From: Amoebophrya sp. A120
Lineage: Eukaryota > Sar > Dinophyceae > Syndiniales > Amoebophryaceae
Length of the DNA stretch: 64,000 nucleotides
Direction of reading: 5' to 3'
Assembly (NCBI GenBank): GCA_905178155.1
Contig: CAJINV010000004.1
Location: forward strand, 5,868,828-5,932,827
The stretch's first letter is position 1. Each line of letters opens with the position of its first letter. The notes below the pieces were generated by a model. That model did not search any database and was not told the origin of the DNA. It worked only from the letters and a program-made list of their open reading frames with translations. Positions 46,586 to 57,196 of the stretch are shown here, piece by piece. Position numbers and translations under genes: made by a program.

Positions 46586-47961
46586 TCACACCACCAAGCT
46601 CTCTTTCCCGTACTTCGAGTAGCCTTCGGCGGCGAGGTAGCGCCTGGGAAAACCGGTGTAGTCGCTTGGACAGTAGCGGAAGGGCACGTCGAGGGCGGCG
46701 CCGAGGTTTTTTCGCGTGTCGTACTTCATGGTGCGATACCGTGTCATAAACGCGCCCGCCTGGTTGTTTCCGTACATGGTGAAAGGCCCGCCATTTCTTT
46801 CCCCCGTGATCCGGGGATCCCAGTTCTCGATTAGTCGGCCTGTTGTAGTTCATTTTTTTGTTCATGCTGGTGTGTTAAGCTTAAGTACAGAATCATGTTC
46901 ATGCGCACCAACACCATCATGTCATGAGATCCACTAAAAACAAAGTTACAGAGGTATAGTCTAGGATTGAGGGCGTGTCGCGTAGTTGATCAACATGATC
47001 TACATCTTATTGATTTCCAGACTCTGTACCGAATTTCTCAAACGCGTTGAGCGGGACCGGCATGCCACTCGGTTGCCCCGCTGCTGTTATCGCAGGATTT
47101 TCTCTTCGCAGAAATTCCCTGTTGTTGGTCCACCCTTCTCCCCACGTCTGCGCGAAGCACTGCAGGTGCGGCTCTGACCTTGACTCGCGGATGAAGGGGC
47201 GCGATATGAAAGCCTCAGGTTGGAAATCCTCAAAGTGGAAATAATTTGTGATGCAAAAAAACGATTCCAGTTGAAGTGGCATTTGTAGTCGGCGCACGAC
47301 AAATTTCCCAGGCGCTTAAACCATGTCTGTTATGCAGGCTAAGGCAACCGGGTGCCCTTCTGTCGTGCTAAGCAGCACTCCAATTCTTCACCCCTAGCAG
47401 GACAATAGTCGGCCTCCATTAGTCGGCCTCCATTGCGTCCTCTGCAATACAGTCTTTTTTGTCTTTGTGTCGCACTTTATGCGTCGCAGATTATTTCCAC
47501 GTTGAGGATTTCCATTCTGATGCTTTCATACGCGAAGCGTTCGTTGGTAGCGTCCGGTCCCAGTAATCACGCATCGCCATCCTGTTCTCGAGCGGAACGT
47601 AGCTGCGCGTCACGTCGATTACCTGAGGGTGTAAAATTGTGCACCTCCACCACCTTTTGTTTCCATCGTTGTTCCGACGGCGTAGCCAGTACTGAGTGTG
47701 AGTACCTCCAGTAGCGAGCCGAGATACATATTCGCTGATTTGAGGCAGACATATAGTAAAAGCAAAGCTGTGTCTGAAGAAGTAGACTCGACCGCGATAT
47801 CGATCACGCCACACGCGTACAGAAAACGAAGACCACATCTCATCATTTTCCGCACAAAAAAATACAAATACTCGGGTTGTTCTCGGATGGTAAGGTGCCT
47901 CGGTCCCGTTGGCGCTTGTTGCGCCGTACCACTGCGACGTAAACTTGTCAATGCCCTTCAT
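46586..47961 (-). CDS. Unknown 201-aa protein, two ordinary introns and one introner
   Basis: I do not recognise this protein. Coding segments: 47961-47872, 47622-47531, 47199-47030, 46839-46586; 606 nt, exactly 202 codons. Ordinary introns 47623-47871 (GTATTT...CTCAG) and 46840-47029 (GTACAG...AACAG). The protein starts MKGIDKFTSQWYGATSANG and ends KYGKESLVV. It is soluble and rich in Tyr, Arg, Asn and Pro, with no low-complexity run, no signal peptide and no membrane segment. Short Tyr/Arg motifs such as NNREF, FMTRYRTMKYDTR and FPRRYL recall small structural proteins, but I cannot name a family. Confidence 0.78.
47205..47530. mobile_element. Introner, family D variant, in gene 46586-47961
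   Basis: Ends TATGAAAGCCTCAGGTTGGA and the complementary TGATGCTTTCATA. Duplication CGCGA at 47200-47204 and 47531-47535. Removal joins TLPTNAS to RPFIRESR. At 326 bp it is the longest un-nested copy. Confidence 0.92.
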
Positions 47962-49866
47962 GTTTTGTTTTTTCTGAAGATACTACCTGCACTGTCTTGT
48001 GAGTCCTCCCCTGTATCAATACTTGTACTTCCTGTTCCCAAACAAAAACGGACTGTCTGTAGAAAGTTAGTACAGTGTGTACTAGTTCTAGGTCTTGATC
48101 AACAATGCGGTTGTTCGTCCAAAAGCCCGAGTCAGACGAGAGCACTGACTACGCTACGCAAAATGCGTCCGAACTTCTAGTTGCACAACTGTCGCAAGTA
48201 GAGGGGGAACTAACCACCTTACAAAACCAGAGGGCGTGGCGAATTCCGTATAGCGGTAGTTACTTACTCTTGGGGTCGTAAAACGATTCAACTTCGCGGG
48301 GGTACTACATTCTTCAAAAATGAAGTCGAATCACCTAGGCGTACCAATCACGATAAATCAGAGGGCGACCCTGAACCAAGCACGACGAGCGACAAATTTG
48401 CTACGGCGACCCCACGATAGGACATACCCCTGGGCTTTTTCCCCTTTTTTCCTTCACGAATATTCAAGTCGTCAACATCAAGATGTTTTCATTTTTCGGA
48501 CCGATAGCATATTTGACACGACGAGAAGGAATACCTCTTGGAGGTAGTGATAGTGTACAAGTCACATACAGATTGTGGTCGAACACTCTGAAGCTCCACT
48601 GCCACGATGCAGTGTTGTTTGTTCTGTCGAGTCAGTGACATCGCTTTTGTGAGTCGTAGATTTCGTTTCATCGTTTTTGTGAATAAAACGTAGAGCGAAA
48701 AAGGTTTTTAGCGGACAGTCGCTTGCAGTCTCTTGACGAATGCAACGAGTGAGATTTGGATTAGCAGAAGCGATAAAAAATATCACCACTATTAACCCAA
48801 AGATCAAATCGGTACATCGACAGATTAACAAAAGTCGTGTAATAGAAAAGTCGAAAACGTAGAAGTACAGAGGAAGAGACAGCGTCAGATGTGACCTGTT
48901 GATAACAAGGCAGCAGCGTCCTGGCAATACATGGCGAGAATTAAGCACCAGATTGTATTGGAGTTCAGCAACAAGAGACGAGGCTGTTAGAACTTCTTAC
49001 ATTCGCAGCGTGCAAAAGTGCGACTCCGGAACGGAAAACTTTTCATCCGCGACTGTGTTCGCTAAAACAGCTCGTTCCTGTCTAACAAAAAAGCAGTTAT
49101 AGCCTACATATAGCCGGAAGCATCTACTAACCCCGTATCAACAACAGCCCCTAGTAGATCAGCGTCTAGCGCTTCAATTCCCCTGTATTATGGCAGAGCG
49201 AAAATTGTCGATAGAGTCGTGTCAGGTGGTGAAAAGGACATCATAAAATGGAAAAGGTTTTCGTTTGGAATTATTTCTTCGAAAGAACCACACGACACGC
49301 GATGATCTTACGTGAAGATTATGCGCAGTGTCAAATAAGATAATATCGATTATACTCGGTAGTCGTAGTAGATCCTTATCCGGAAAACAAAATCGAAGCC
49401 GCTTGTGATGACATCTTCACATACTTTACTGTGCTGGGAGATAGTCGTGACAAAAGTTGTTTCATTGAAAAACAGTGTGAGATGAAAGGTGGAGCGTAAG
49501 TGTCGGAAAATTTTCGCACAGTCGACAGTCTCCCAGTGGTGCGAGCTTCCTGTGACATTTTCTTTCGTGAGTGTAGTCGATTTGACGTCGAAAAAATTTA
49601 CGTTTTTACAGAGATACAGGAACAATATTCCAAAAAAGTACATTGGTATTGCCGTGCTGGAGTTTATCTCGATATTGGGGTCTGACAATTTCATACAGAT
49701 GTAGTAGTCGAGTCACCGATTTTCACATACAGTGTACTTTTCCAACAACATCGTGAGGCGAGCTTTCTTCGCCAGTCACGGGCCGGCCAGCACAGGACGG
49801 CCCATGAGCAAGGAGATGAAAAACCCTAATTACTTGTGATCACATATAAGTAATACAACACATCGT
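47962..49866. other. Intergenic spacer, no gene identified
   Basis: About 1.9 kb, AT-rich, short frames on both strands. Includes the upstream region of the 47961 start and the 3' flank of the inositol phosphate synthase gene. Confidence 0.5.
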
Positions 49867-52800
49867 TCACGCGCCGGCGACTTGCGGTTGCGGCTTGATG
49901 CCTTGCCCCATCATCTTGGACTTTCCATCCGTCGTCTGCTTGAACTCGAGCCACATGTTGTTGTCTGGGGGCAGCCCGACGCAGGCCTTGAAAATGTTCT
50001 CCAGCATGGCGCGCTGCTTCGCGAGGGCGTTGATGCACGGGTGGCCCTCCGGGACCAGCGGGGCCTTGGTCAGGTAGGACAACAGCACGTTCACGGGGTG
50101 GAAGTTCTTCGGGGTCAGCTCGTTGTTCTTGCGCATCTTGATGCGGTCCGTCATCTCGGCCAGCAAGACCAAATCCAGAATCAACGGGGCGGCGAGCAAC
50201 GAGTCCTCACCTGCGATAGGACAATTATGTATTTTGATTTTCTAAATCGCTGTAGTATTGCGACCTGCACTCATCCAGCATAGAGCTTTCGGTTCCTCCA
50301 GTTTCAACTTCATCGGGGTGTCGATAAGAAATGGGTACAAGTAGAGTAAACTGTACTAATGAAAACGAAGCAAAATCCTATCAGACCATTATCCACCTAG
50401 TATCAAATCAAGCAGTAGCAAGAGTATGGAAATAAACTATACAGGTGTTGTGCATGACGATCGTGTTGGTCCCTCCCAGGAAGATCTCGCTCGTGTACTC
50501 ATCCAGCGCGCGCTTGCTGTCGCCCACGTAGGGAATGTACTTGATCACCACGCAATGGTCCGGGCTCTCGCCCTTCTCGTACAGAATCTCGTTGGAGGCA
50601 ATCATGTCGTTCACGACGTCGGATTTGGAAATCTCCTTGGATTTGAAGCAGGCCGGGTTGGACAAGTTCTTCCCGTCGTTGTTGCCCAAATGGTTGTAGG
50701 AGACGATGGAGGTGGGCTTAATCCCCGCGGAAATCAGGAAGTCCGTGAGCATATGCAACGCAAAAGCATCGCGCTCGTAGTAATCGCAGCCATGCATTAC
50801 AAATCTCCCTCCTAACCTAAATCCGCATAACAAATTCCATTTTTCATACATGCTGAGGGAACTTGTCATGCGATTCATACTAGTACGATGCCTTTGCATT
50901 CCATAGAGCACGGACTTCATCTTGGTCTGCCCGGACTTGAAGTCGTCACCGCCGATCATCGAGTCTTTGGCCACGGCCAGGTCCACAACACCTGTGATAG
51001 GATTGTTACATAAATCCAGTGTTTGTAGTACTGCATCAAATTTGCATCAAGCGAGCTTGATCTGCTTCCCTGCGAGGAAAGTACTAGCAGTCCAAAAACG
51101 AAAAAGGTCTCGTGACGAGCATGATCTAGCATCAGGCATGCTCTCGACAACAACTACGCATCTATACTCGATATGCACAAAAACCACTATGACATCTACC
51201 TGGAACGAACGTGTTCTGGGGGCTTCCGTTGATGAATGGCACGCCCTCCTCGATGCAGGCGACCGCGTACAGAGTCGACGGCGAGACCTCTTTGTGGTCC
51301 GCAGCGATGGCCGCCAACAGCTTTTCCTTTGTCGAGTTGAAGTCCCCGGTTTCGCTGTACCTCTCGGTGTTGGCCGTCCACATGACCACCACCTTGTCCA
51401 GCCCGTTCTTGGCCTTGAAGTCCTTCAAATCCTTGCGGATCTGCTCCACCTGCTGCTGCTTCGAGCCCTTGATGGTGTTGTCGGCGCGGGCCTGCTGGTT
51501 CTCGGCCACGAAGGACGGGTCGAAGACGGCCGGGAGCGGCTTCATCTCCTTCATCAAGTCCTTCACGTTATTCTGCAGGTCATATGAAAGTGCACAACTC
51601 CCCCTGTATTGCATGAACAGCAATACAAGCGTCAGCAATAATACAGGTTTTGCATGACAAATTTGGACAGGAGTGTAGTCTTATTTGGGCTGCCAGAACT
51701 TGTCATGCAAACAGTGCCAAGAGGCGGAGGGTGAGTTTGGTATTTTGCATGACAAATGAGGGGGAGGGGGAGTTGTGCACTCTCATAGGTCAATGTCAAC
51801 CACGCCGGCACGCTCCATCGCCTTGTCCAGGGTGAGACTGTTGTATTATGCAATGCAAAAGCATCGCACTAGTAGAAAATGCATTACAAATTAGCTGAGC
51901 ATGAGAAATGAAATTTGTAATGCTGATTTGCCTTCTTGACAAAGAAATTTGTAATGCAAGACCTGCATTTATACGAGTACGATACTTTTGCACAGGATAT
52001 GTATTTTTACGTTGCAATGACTGTGATCACGCATTGCAAATAGATACAGGTCTATCTCTGACTTTGTAGAAGTGCACTTACGAGCGTGAGAAAACCCTCG
52101 TTTTCTTTTTGTGTTTCATTTCATGATTAATCCAGTATCAAAGTGTAATACGAGCTGATATCCCATCCGCCGAGCACGATGTCGTTGGGGTGGACCATGG
52201 GCAAAAGTTTGTTGAACGGCACAAAGCATTCCTCGCCCTCGAAGTTCCCCACACGAATCGTGGACCTGTAGTTTTGTCGTTTACGTTTTCCATTTTCTGC
52301 TCGTGCTCCATATACAACTCACGTGACACGAGACGGCTGAATGCATGCCTCACTGAACTCCAAAACAAAAATATTTTCGACGAACTCGGAGACTTTCTTG
52401 CCAGCACGACGAGGCCGCCAGATTCGTCTCCAAGCTGTCCAACGAGATTCGGTTCTTAGCCGTCACAGGCATGATCTTGATACTCATCGAAGAAAGGAAA
52501 CTACAAGCAAAAATACGCAGGAGCGAGTACTAAGGTCTTTCATCTGCGCAGGAGTTTAACGAAACAAATCCCTACGAATAATCTACCAATTCTTTCTCCT
52601 AGAAGGACCGAAACAACGAAGTAGAACAATACGCCTGCGTGAGCGACCCCCAGTAGTTTGGCTTCTGCAGGCCCTTCTTGGTTTTCCAGGTGATGTTGTG
52701 CTTGTTGGCCAGGATGCCCGCGGTTACGGTGGTCCCGTTGTTTCCACCCCACCCGACGAGCATGACACCCATCTTCGGCACGCGCTTGTCCGTGACATAT

Positions 52801-53404
52801 GAAAGCCTCAGGTTGGAAATCCTCAAAGTGAAAACAATTTGTAATGCAAAAAAACGACTCCAGTTGGAGCGCCATTTTTAGTCGGCGCATGACAAATTTC
52901 CCGGGCACTCAAAGCGTGTCTGTCATGCTAGTTAGGCAAAGGGGTGCGCTTCTGTCATGCTAATCAGCACTCCAATTCTTAACGACCCGCAGAAGGACGA
53001 TAGTCAGGCCCCAAGTTCTTGCGTCCTCTGCAATACAGTCTTTTTGGTGTCGCATTTCATGCGTCACAGATTATTTCCACTTTGAGGATTTCCATTCTGA
53101 GGTTGTCATATGACAAACTCATACGTCTCCTGTTTGGGCACCACCGTGAACTCCTTGCCGATCTTGATCACCTCGGTACTGTCGTACTGGTACCTGATAG
53201 AAAGGAAGTGGAATTTTGGATTTCATGATCGCAAGTATGCATTACAAATCTCCTCCTGGTGCCACCACCGGTAAATCAGCATGACAAATTCCGTTTGTCA
53301 GACATGGTAAAGCAGCAAAAAGAAACAAAGACAGGATACGTAGCGCGGATTTCGTCCTTGGTGACGGCGACATTTTCGCCAAACTTGATATTCTCGAGGA
53401 GCAT
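49867..53404 (-). CDS. INO1: Inositol-3-phosphate synthase (myo-inositol-1-phosphate synthase), 527 aa
   Basis: Converts glucose 6-phosphate to inositol 3-phosphate with NAD, the first step of inositol synthesis and so the source of phosphatidylinositol and GPI lipids; cytosolic. Coding segments: 53404-53340, 53193-53111, 52792-52633, 52265-52152, 51837-51788, 51577-51200, 50991-50906, 50746-50443, 50210-49867; 1584 nt. Five GT-AG introns. Diagnostic motifs all present: [10 protein letters not shown] at residues 62-71 (NAD loop), [83 protein letters not shown] and [16 protein letters not shown]. Length is normal for the family and nothing is missing. Three introners interrupt coding, one sits in an ordinary intron, and intron 1 looks like a decayed introner. 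Confidence 0.96.
50752..50905. mobile_element. Introner, family B, in INO1
   Basis: Ends TATGCAACGCAAAAGCATCG and CCTTTGCATTCCATA. Duplication GAGCA at 50747-50751 and 50906-50910. Removal joins TKMKSVL to TDFLISAG, one of the most conserved stretches of this enzyme. Confidence 0.95.
51583..51787. mobile_element. Introner, family C, in INO1
   Basis: Ends TATGAAAGTGCACAACTCCC and its complement. Duplication GGTCA at 51578-51582 and 51788-51792. Removal joins GVVDID to LQNNVKDL, matching the family alignment. Confidence 0.94.
51847..51999. mobile_element. Introner-type element, family B, inside an ordinary INO1 intron
   Basis: Ends TATGCAATGCAAAAGCATCG and CTTTTGCACAGGATA. Duplication TGTAT at 51842-51846 and 52000-52004. 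It lies within the GT-AG intron 51838-52151, ten bases from the acceptor side exon, so here it is a passenger and not the intron itself. Confidence 0.88.
52798..53110. mobile_element. Introner, family D variant, in INO1
   Basis: Ends TATGAAAGCCTCAGGTTGGA and CTGAGGTTGTCATA. Duplication TGACA at 52793-52797 and 53111-53115. Removal joins QETYEFV to TDKRVPKMG, just before the NAD loop. Confidence 0.94.
53222..53332. repeat. Degenerate family B introner sequence forming INO1 intron 1
   Basis: The intron 53194-53339 begins GTATCCTGT on the minus strand, like a family B end with a G in front. It retains GGAATTTGTCATGCTGATTT and ATGCATACTTGCGAT, which match the interior of the copy at 54919. It now has GT-AG borders. 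Confidence 0.6.
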
Positions 53405-54792
53405 CTTGAAGGGTTAAGTACGGGCAACGTGGGAGTACTTCAAAGCTGCACAAATTGCAGTGAAATACTCACTTCAGATGTGATGTAGATTGATGAGTGT
53501 ATTGCTAGACTTTTTGCTTGGAAAAAAGATTCCAATTTTTATCTACTGTCTGAGTACTTTATAGAAGTACTGGAGTTGCTGTCCTTACAACTAATCAAGG
53601 TCTACTACTTTTTGCTGCTCTTTCGCGGAATAATTCGAAGTTTCAAGTCGGAGTGCCGGAGGCCGGAGGCCTGTTGCGGTCCTGGATAGCGCGAGGCTAC
53701 GCGGAAGTCTCTTTCACTGCGAGGTAGTTGGTGGGGTAAGAAATTCAGATCAAAGAAAAAAACGGAAAAGAACAAACGCATACGCACAGATGAAGGTGGA
53801 TCTCATATTGAAAATAAGTTCGATGTCACAGCAATAGATCACGATCGGTGGAAAGAACTACACAGTGGAATGTTGAAAAGACCTCACTCGAGGATTCGAC
53901 GGGAGGTATTTTTTTCCCTTCTGTTATTTGCTTTCGCGGGGATCTTCAAGCGTCCGATAAATGTGCCATACAGTGGATCGTTTGACTGTGGAAAAAATGG
54001 AAATGCAATTTGACTGAGACCGACGTGGCGCTAGAGACATCAAAACAGTCTCGACGCAGGTCTCGCAGAAGTTTGAACCGCTTTGTCGCGTATGATCGAC
54101 TTTAAGAGCACTGCACTGGAACAAAATTGACTGCAAGCTGCAATAGCGTTGGGCCATTGAGGTGCAGCAGCAGGAGGATCACTAGTACTGACAACACTTG
54201 CCGTGTACTTAATTCCCTCGGGTGGTCGTTATTTGCGTCAAAATACTGAATAGATACCTTTCTACGTAAAAGTCGACTTCATCTTCACTCTGCTATCTTT
54301 GAGCATGGTCCAAGAATAGCATTCGTTGCTGCGATCAAAATTCCATCACCGCACATGTCGATGTCCTTTTGCCTTTTTGAGGTAGCCCATGTAAAATGAT
54401 CCTCTGGCACCGACCACGGGAAGATTGTTCTCAAAGCTAAGTTGGAAGCTCACGCTCACGATCATTTGACTGTTGTAGGGAAGAACTATCGCTGTACTCA
54501 TTTCCGTGAATATTTCTGAAGAATCTGACTCTTTCTGGACCATTCATCGGTAAAATAGACTTGTGTTGCGATCAACTGATGCCTTTGATGCCTGGCGTCG
54601 ACTGGAAATCCACGAATCTGCTTCTTGTACGAAGCTAACAAAGAGGCAGTGCGAAACGTATTCCTCTGATGTGTTTTTTATCATCAAGATTGGTCACATC
54701 TGTTGTACTGAACCAGCATCGAGCACTACACTACCGCTGTTCGCATCGAGAGTCCCCGCAACTCTCGATGATCCCAGAACCTCCACTATGAT
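53405..54792. other. Intergenic spacer, no gene identified
   Basis: About 1.4 kb upstream of the INO1 start and downstream of the 54793 stop. Short frames only; no repeat noticed. Confidence 0.5.
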
Positions 54793-56160
54793 CTACAGGT
54801 GGTTCTCGATAGTGGTGCTCATGGGCTTTTTGTACCACTTCCAAATGCACTGCTCCCAGACCTCGTCGAGTTCCACTTTTTTTGACGGGTCCATGGCGGG
54901 CTGCTGCATATTCGTGGTTATGCATCACAAAAGTATCGTACTAGTATAAATTGCATTACAAATTTTTCCAGAAGGAAAAGCGGAATTTGTAATGCTGATT
55001 TTGCTAAGAAACAAGATTAGTCATGCATACTTGCGATTCGTACGAGTACGATACTTTTGCACAGGATACTGGTGAAAAGCTCCGTGTCCTGCAGCCGCTT
55101 CAGGCACTTGTCGAGCTGCATCTGCACGTTCAGCTTCGGATTCGTGTCTACGCCCTTCCGCATCTTGTAGTGATCGTCAATCTGCCCGGCCCAGTAGCGC
55201 GTACCTTGGAACAGGGATGAAAGGAGTTAAGTAAATAGTTTTTTCATGCGACATGAACAGGCTGAATACACCATTTTTTAGGCAAATTCATCCCTAGATG
55301 TTGCGCTGTGGTCGTGCCATTCAGAACCTGGAGTCGTCAACCAGCACAACTACAGCAACTCATCTTACTAAAAACAAGAGCAGCTTAAAAATACCTGGCG
55401 TCTTCCCCAGAATTCCCTGTTCCTTGCGTTCCTTAATCGTTTCCTCCGATGGCCCACCGTCGATCACCTCCTGCATGGCGCCGACCGAACCCGCACCGGC
55501 GGCTTGCAAGTGCTTCACCATGATATCGTGTTTTGCCAACGCACCGCCCGTGCATCGCGCCATCATGGTCCAGGCCGGTAACGCTTTGTGCTCCGCTGTA
55601 GTAAGGTGAAGGGATGGCGATATATCTCATTGATTCCTTACCCTTAGGTCCGTTTCCGTTCTTCATCTACTACTCTAATATTCAACAATTCAGGTTCGTT
55701 CTCGTTGTCTTTCTCTTTGTCACTGCAGCAAATAATTCATTGACGATCACGATCATTTTTATGCTTGGAAATATCGAGTAGAAAAATGGAACCATCGATC
55801 GAAAGTAAGACACTGACACGCCTGGATAGTACCTGTCGTATCCTCCAGCGCGGACAACTGCGCTCCCCTTGTGGCATTGCAATACGCCGATACCGCCCAG
55901 GAGCACTCGCTGCCCACGACGTCCTCGACGCTGCGGTAGATTTTCCGCGATTTCTGCCGGGACAGCGTGGCTTCCTTCTTGTGACTCACGGCACGCCGCG
56001 GCACGCACACGTGCGTATCCAGGGTGTGCGCGATCTTCTGAAAGTTCTGGCCGAACTGCACGCCGCCACCGCTGTCCTTCGAGGTACGGCCGAGCCAATC
56101 CGTGCCATCCTCCTCCGCCGCGGAGCCGACCGGCCCACCGGACGTGGAGTTGCTGGTCAT
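54793..56160 (-). CDS. Unknown 261-aa protein, two ordinary introns and one introner
   Basis: I do not recognise this protein. Coding segments: 56160-55833, 55595-55395, 55204-55069, 54913-54793; 786 nt, exactly 262 codons. Introns 55596-55832 (GTACTA...TACAG) and 55205-55394 (GTATTT...CCAAG) are GT-AG. It starts MTSNSTSGGPVGSAAEE and ends MSTTIENHL. A Ser/Gly-rich leader is followed by a basic helical region, a Gly/Ala-rich segment (QAAGAGSVGAMQE), and a C-terminal charged part with Trp/Tyr clusters (WEQCIWKWYKKP). It has five scattered Cys and no membrane segment. An in-frame TGA lies upstream of the ATG once the upstream element is removed, which supports this start. Confidence 0.75.
54919..55068. 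mobile_element. Introner, family B, in gene 54793-56160
   Basis: Ends TATGCATCACAAAAGTATCG and CTTTTGCACAGGATA. Duplication GTGGT against CTGGT, one mismatch. Removal joins DTELFTR to NMQQPAMD. Confidence 0.9.
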
Positions 56161-56167
56161 TGTGCAG

Positions 56168-56316
56168 TATCCTGTGCAAAAGTATCGTACTCGTACAAAT
56201 GCAAGTCTTGCATTACAAATCTCGTTGCCAAGGCAAATCTGCATTACAGATTTTCTTTCTCATACTGAGGAAATTTGTGATGCATTTATACGAGTACGAT
56301 ACTTTTGCAGTTCATA
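56168..56316. mobile_element. Introner-type element, family B, seven bases upstream of an ATG
   Basis: Ends TATCCTGTGCAAAAG and CTTTTGCAGTTCATA. Duplication TGCAG at 56163-56167 and 56317-56321. It lies just upstream of the 56160 start, so it probably interrupts the 5' untranslated region. Confidence 0.88.
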
Positions 56317-56321
56317 TGCAG

Positions 56322-57196
56322 CTATCAGGGTTTGGTGCGAGTTTTTTTCAAGCCAGATCGTCAACGGCCGCCGCGGCGAGATTGCGCCTCGTAAACCAGG
56401 ACGAACACCCGGAAAGCTCTTCTCCGGTTGTTCTGGTGTCTTCACGCAGAGTCAGATAATACTGTTGCTGATGTTGAAAAAAAAAACAGATGACGATTCT
56501 TCTAGATAGATAAACCACGAGCCACACGTCCGGATCGCTACACGAACGATCCTACGGCGTGTGGTCGCAAACAACTATAGAGCCGGGGGTTCGAAATCGT
56601 AAAAATTGTGTTGGTGTGGTCGATAAATAATTACAATTAGGAGTAGCTTGAAAGATGACAATGCGTACTTTGCGCGATTGCGTCAATTTCTATAACATGC
56701 GTATCTAAGGCACAGCTTCTGGACTGACTCTGAGGTTTTTGTTGGGCGTCTCCTGCTCGTCGCAAAACCTGCGACGCATATTGTACAAAAGGGAGGAGCG
56801 ATAGACATTTTTCCCTCTGCTTCTGCTGTACATCTCTACTGCTGCTCATACCCCACTCGATGGACCGCTCAGGAAAAAAAATTCCTAGTACCGACGAGCA
56901 GTGCTGCCTCAACCGACAAAATCGCAGCAAGAAACCACAGATCGGGCTGCGTCTTACTGCGAGCAAATAAAGGACAAACGTCGTGCATCCTTGGGCTATA
57001 AGTGTTGTTTCCCATGCGCGATCCTAATCTTCGCGCATCAGAAGTACTTACAACTCCGGATTTTCTTTTCTTACGTAGTTTATGTTCTTTCTGGGACATG
57101 CTTTTTTTCGCAGGAGCGGATGCAGTGTGTTCAGTTCAAATCGAAGTAGAGGCGCGTGTTTCCTGGAATATGAAAACGAAGGGCGTACTACAACTA
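56322..57196. other. Intergenic spacer, no gene identified
   Basis: About 0.9 kb between the 56160 gene and the stop of the 57197 gene; presumably promoter, leader and 3' flank. No repeat seen. Confidence 0.5.
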
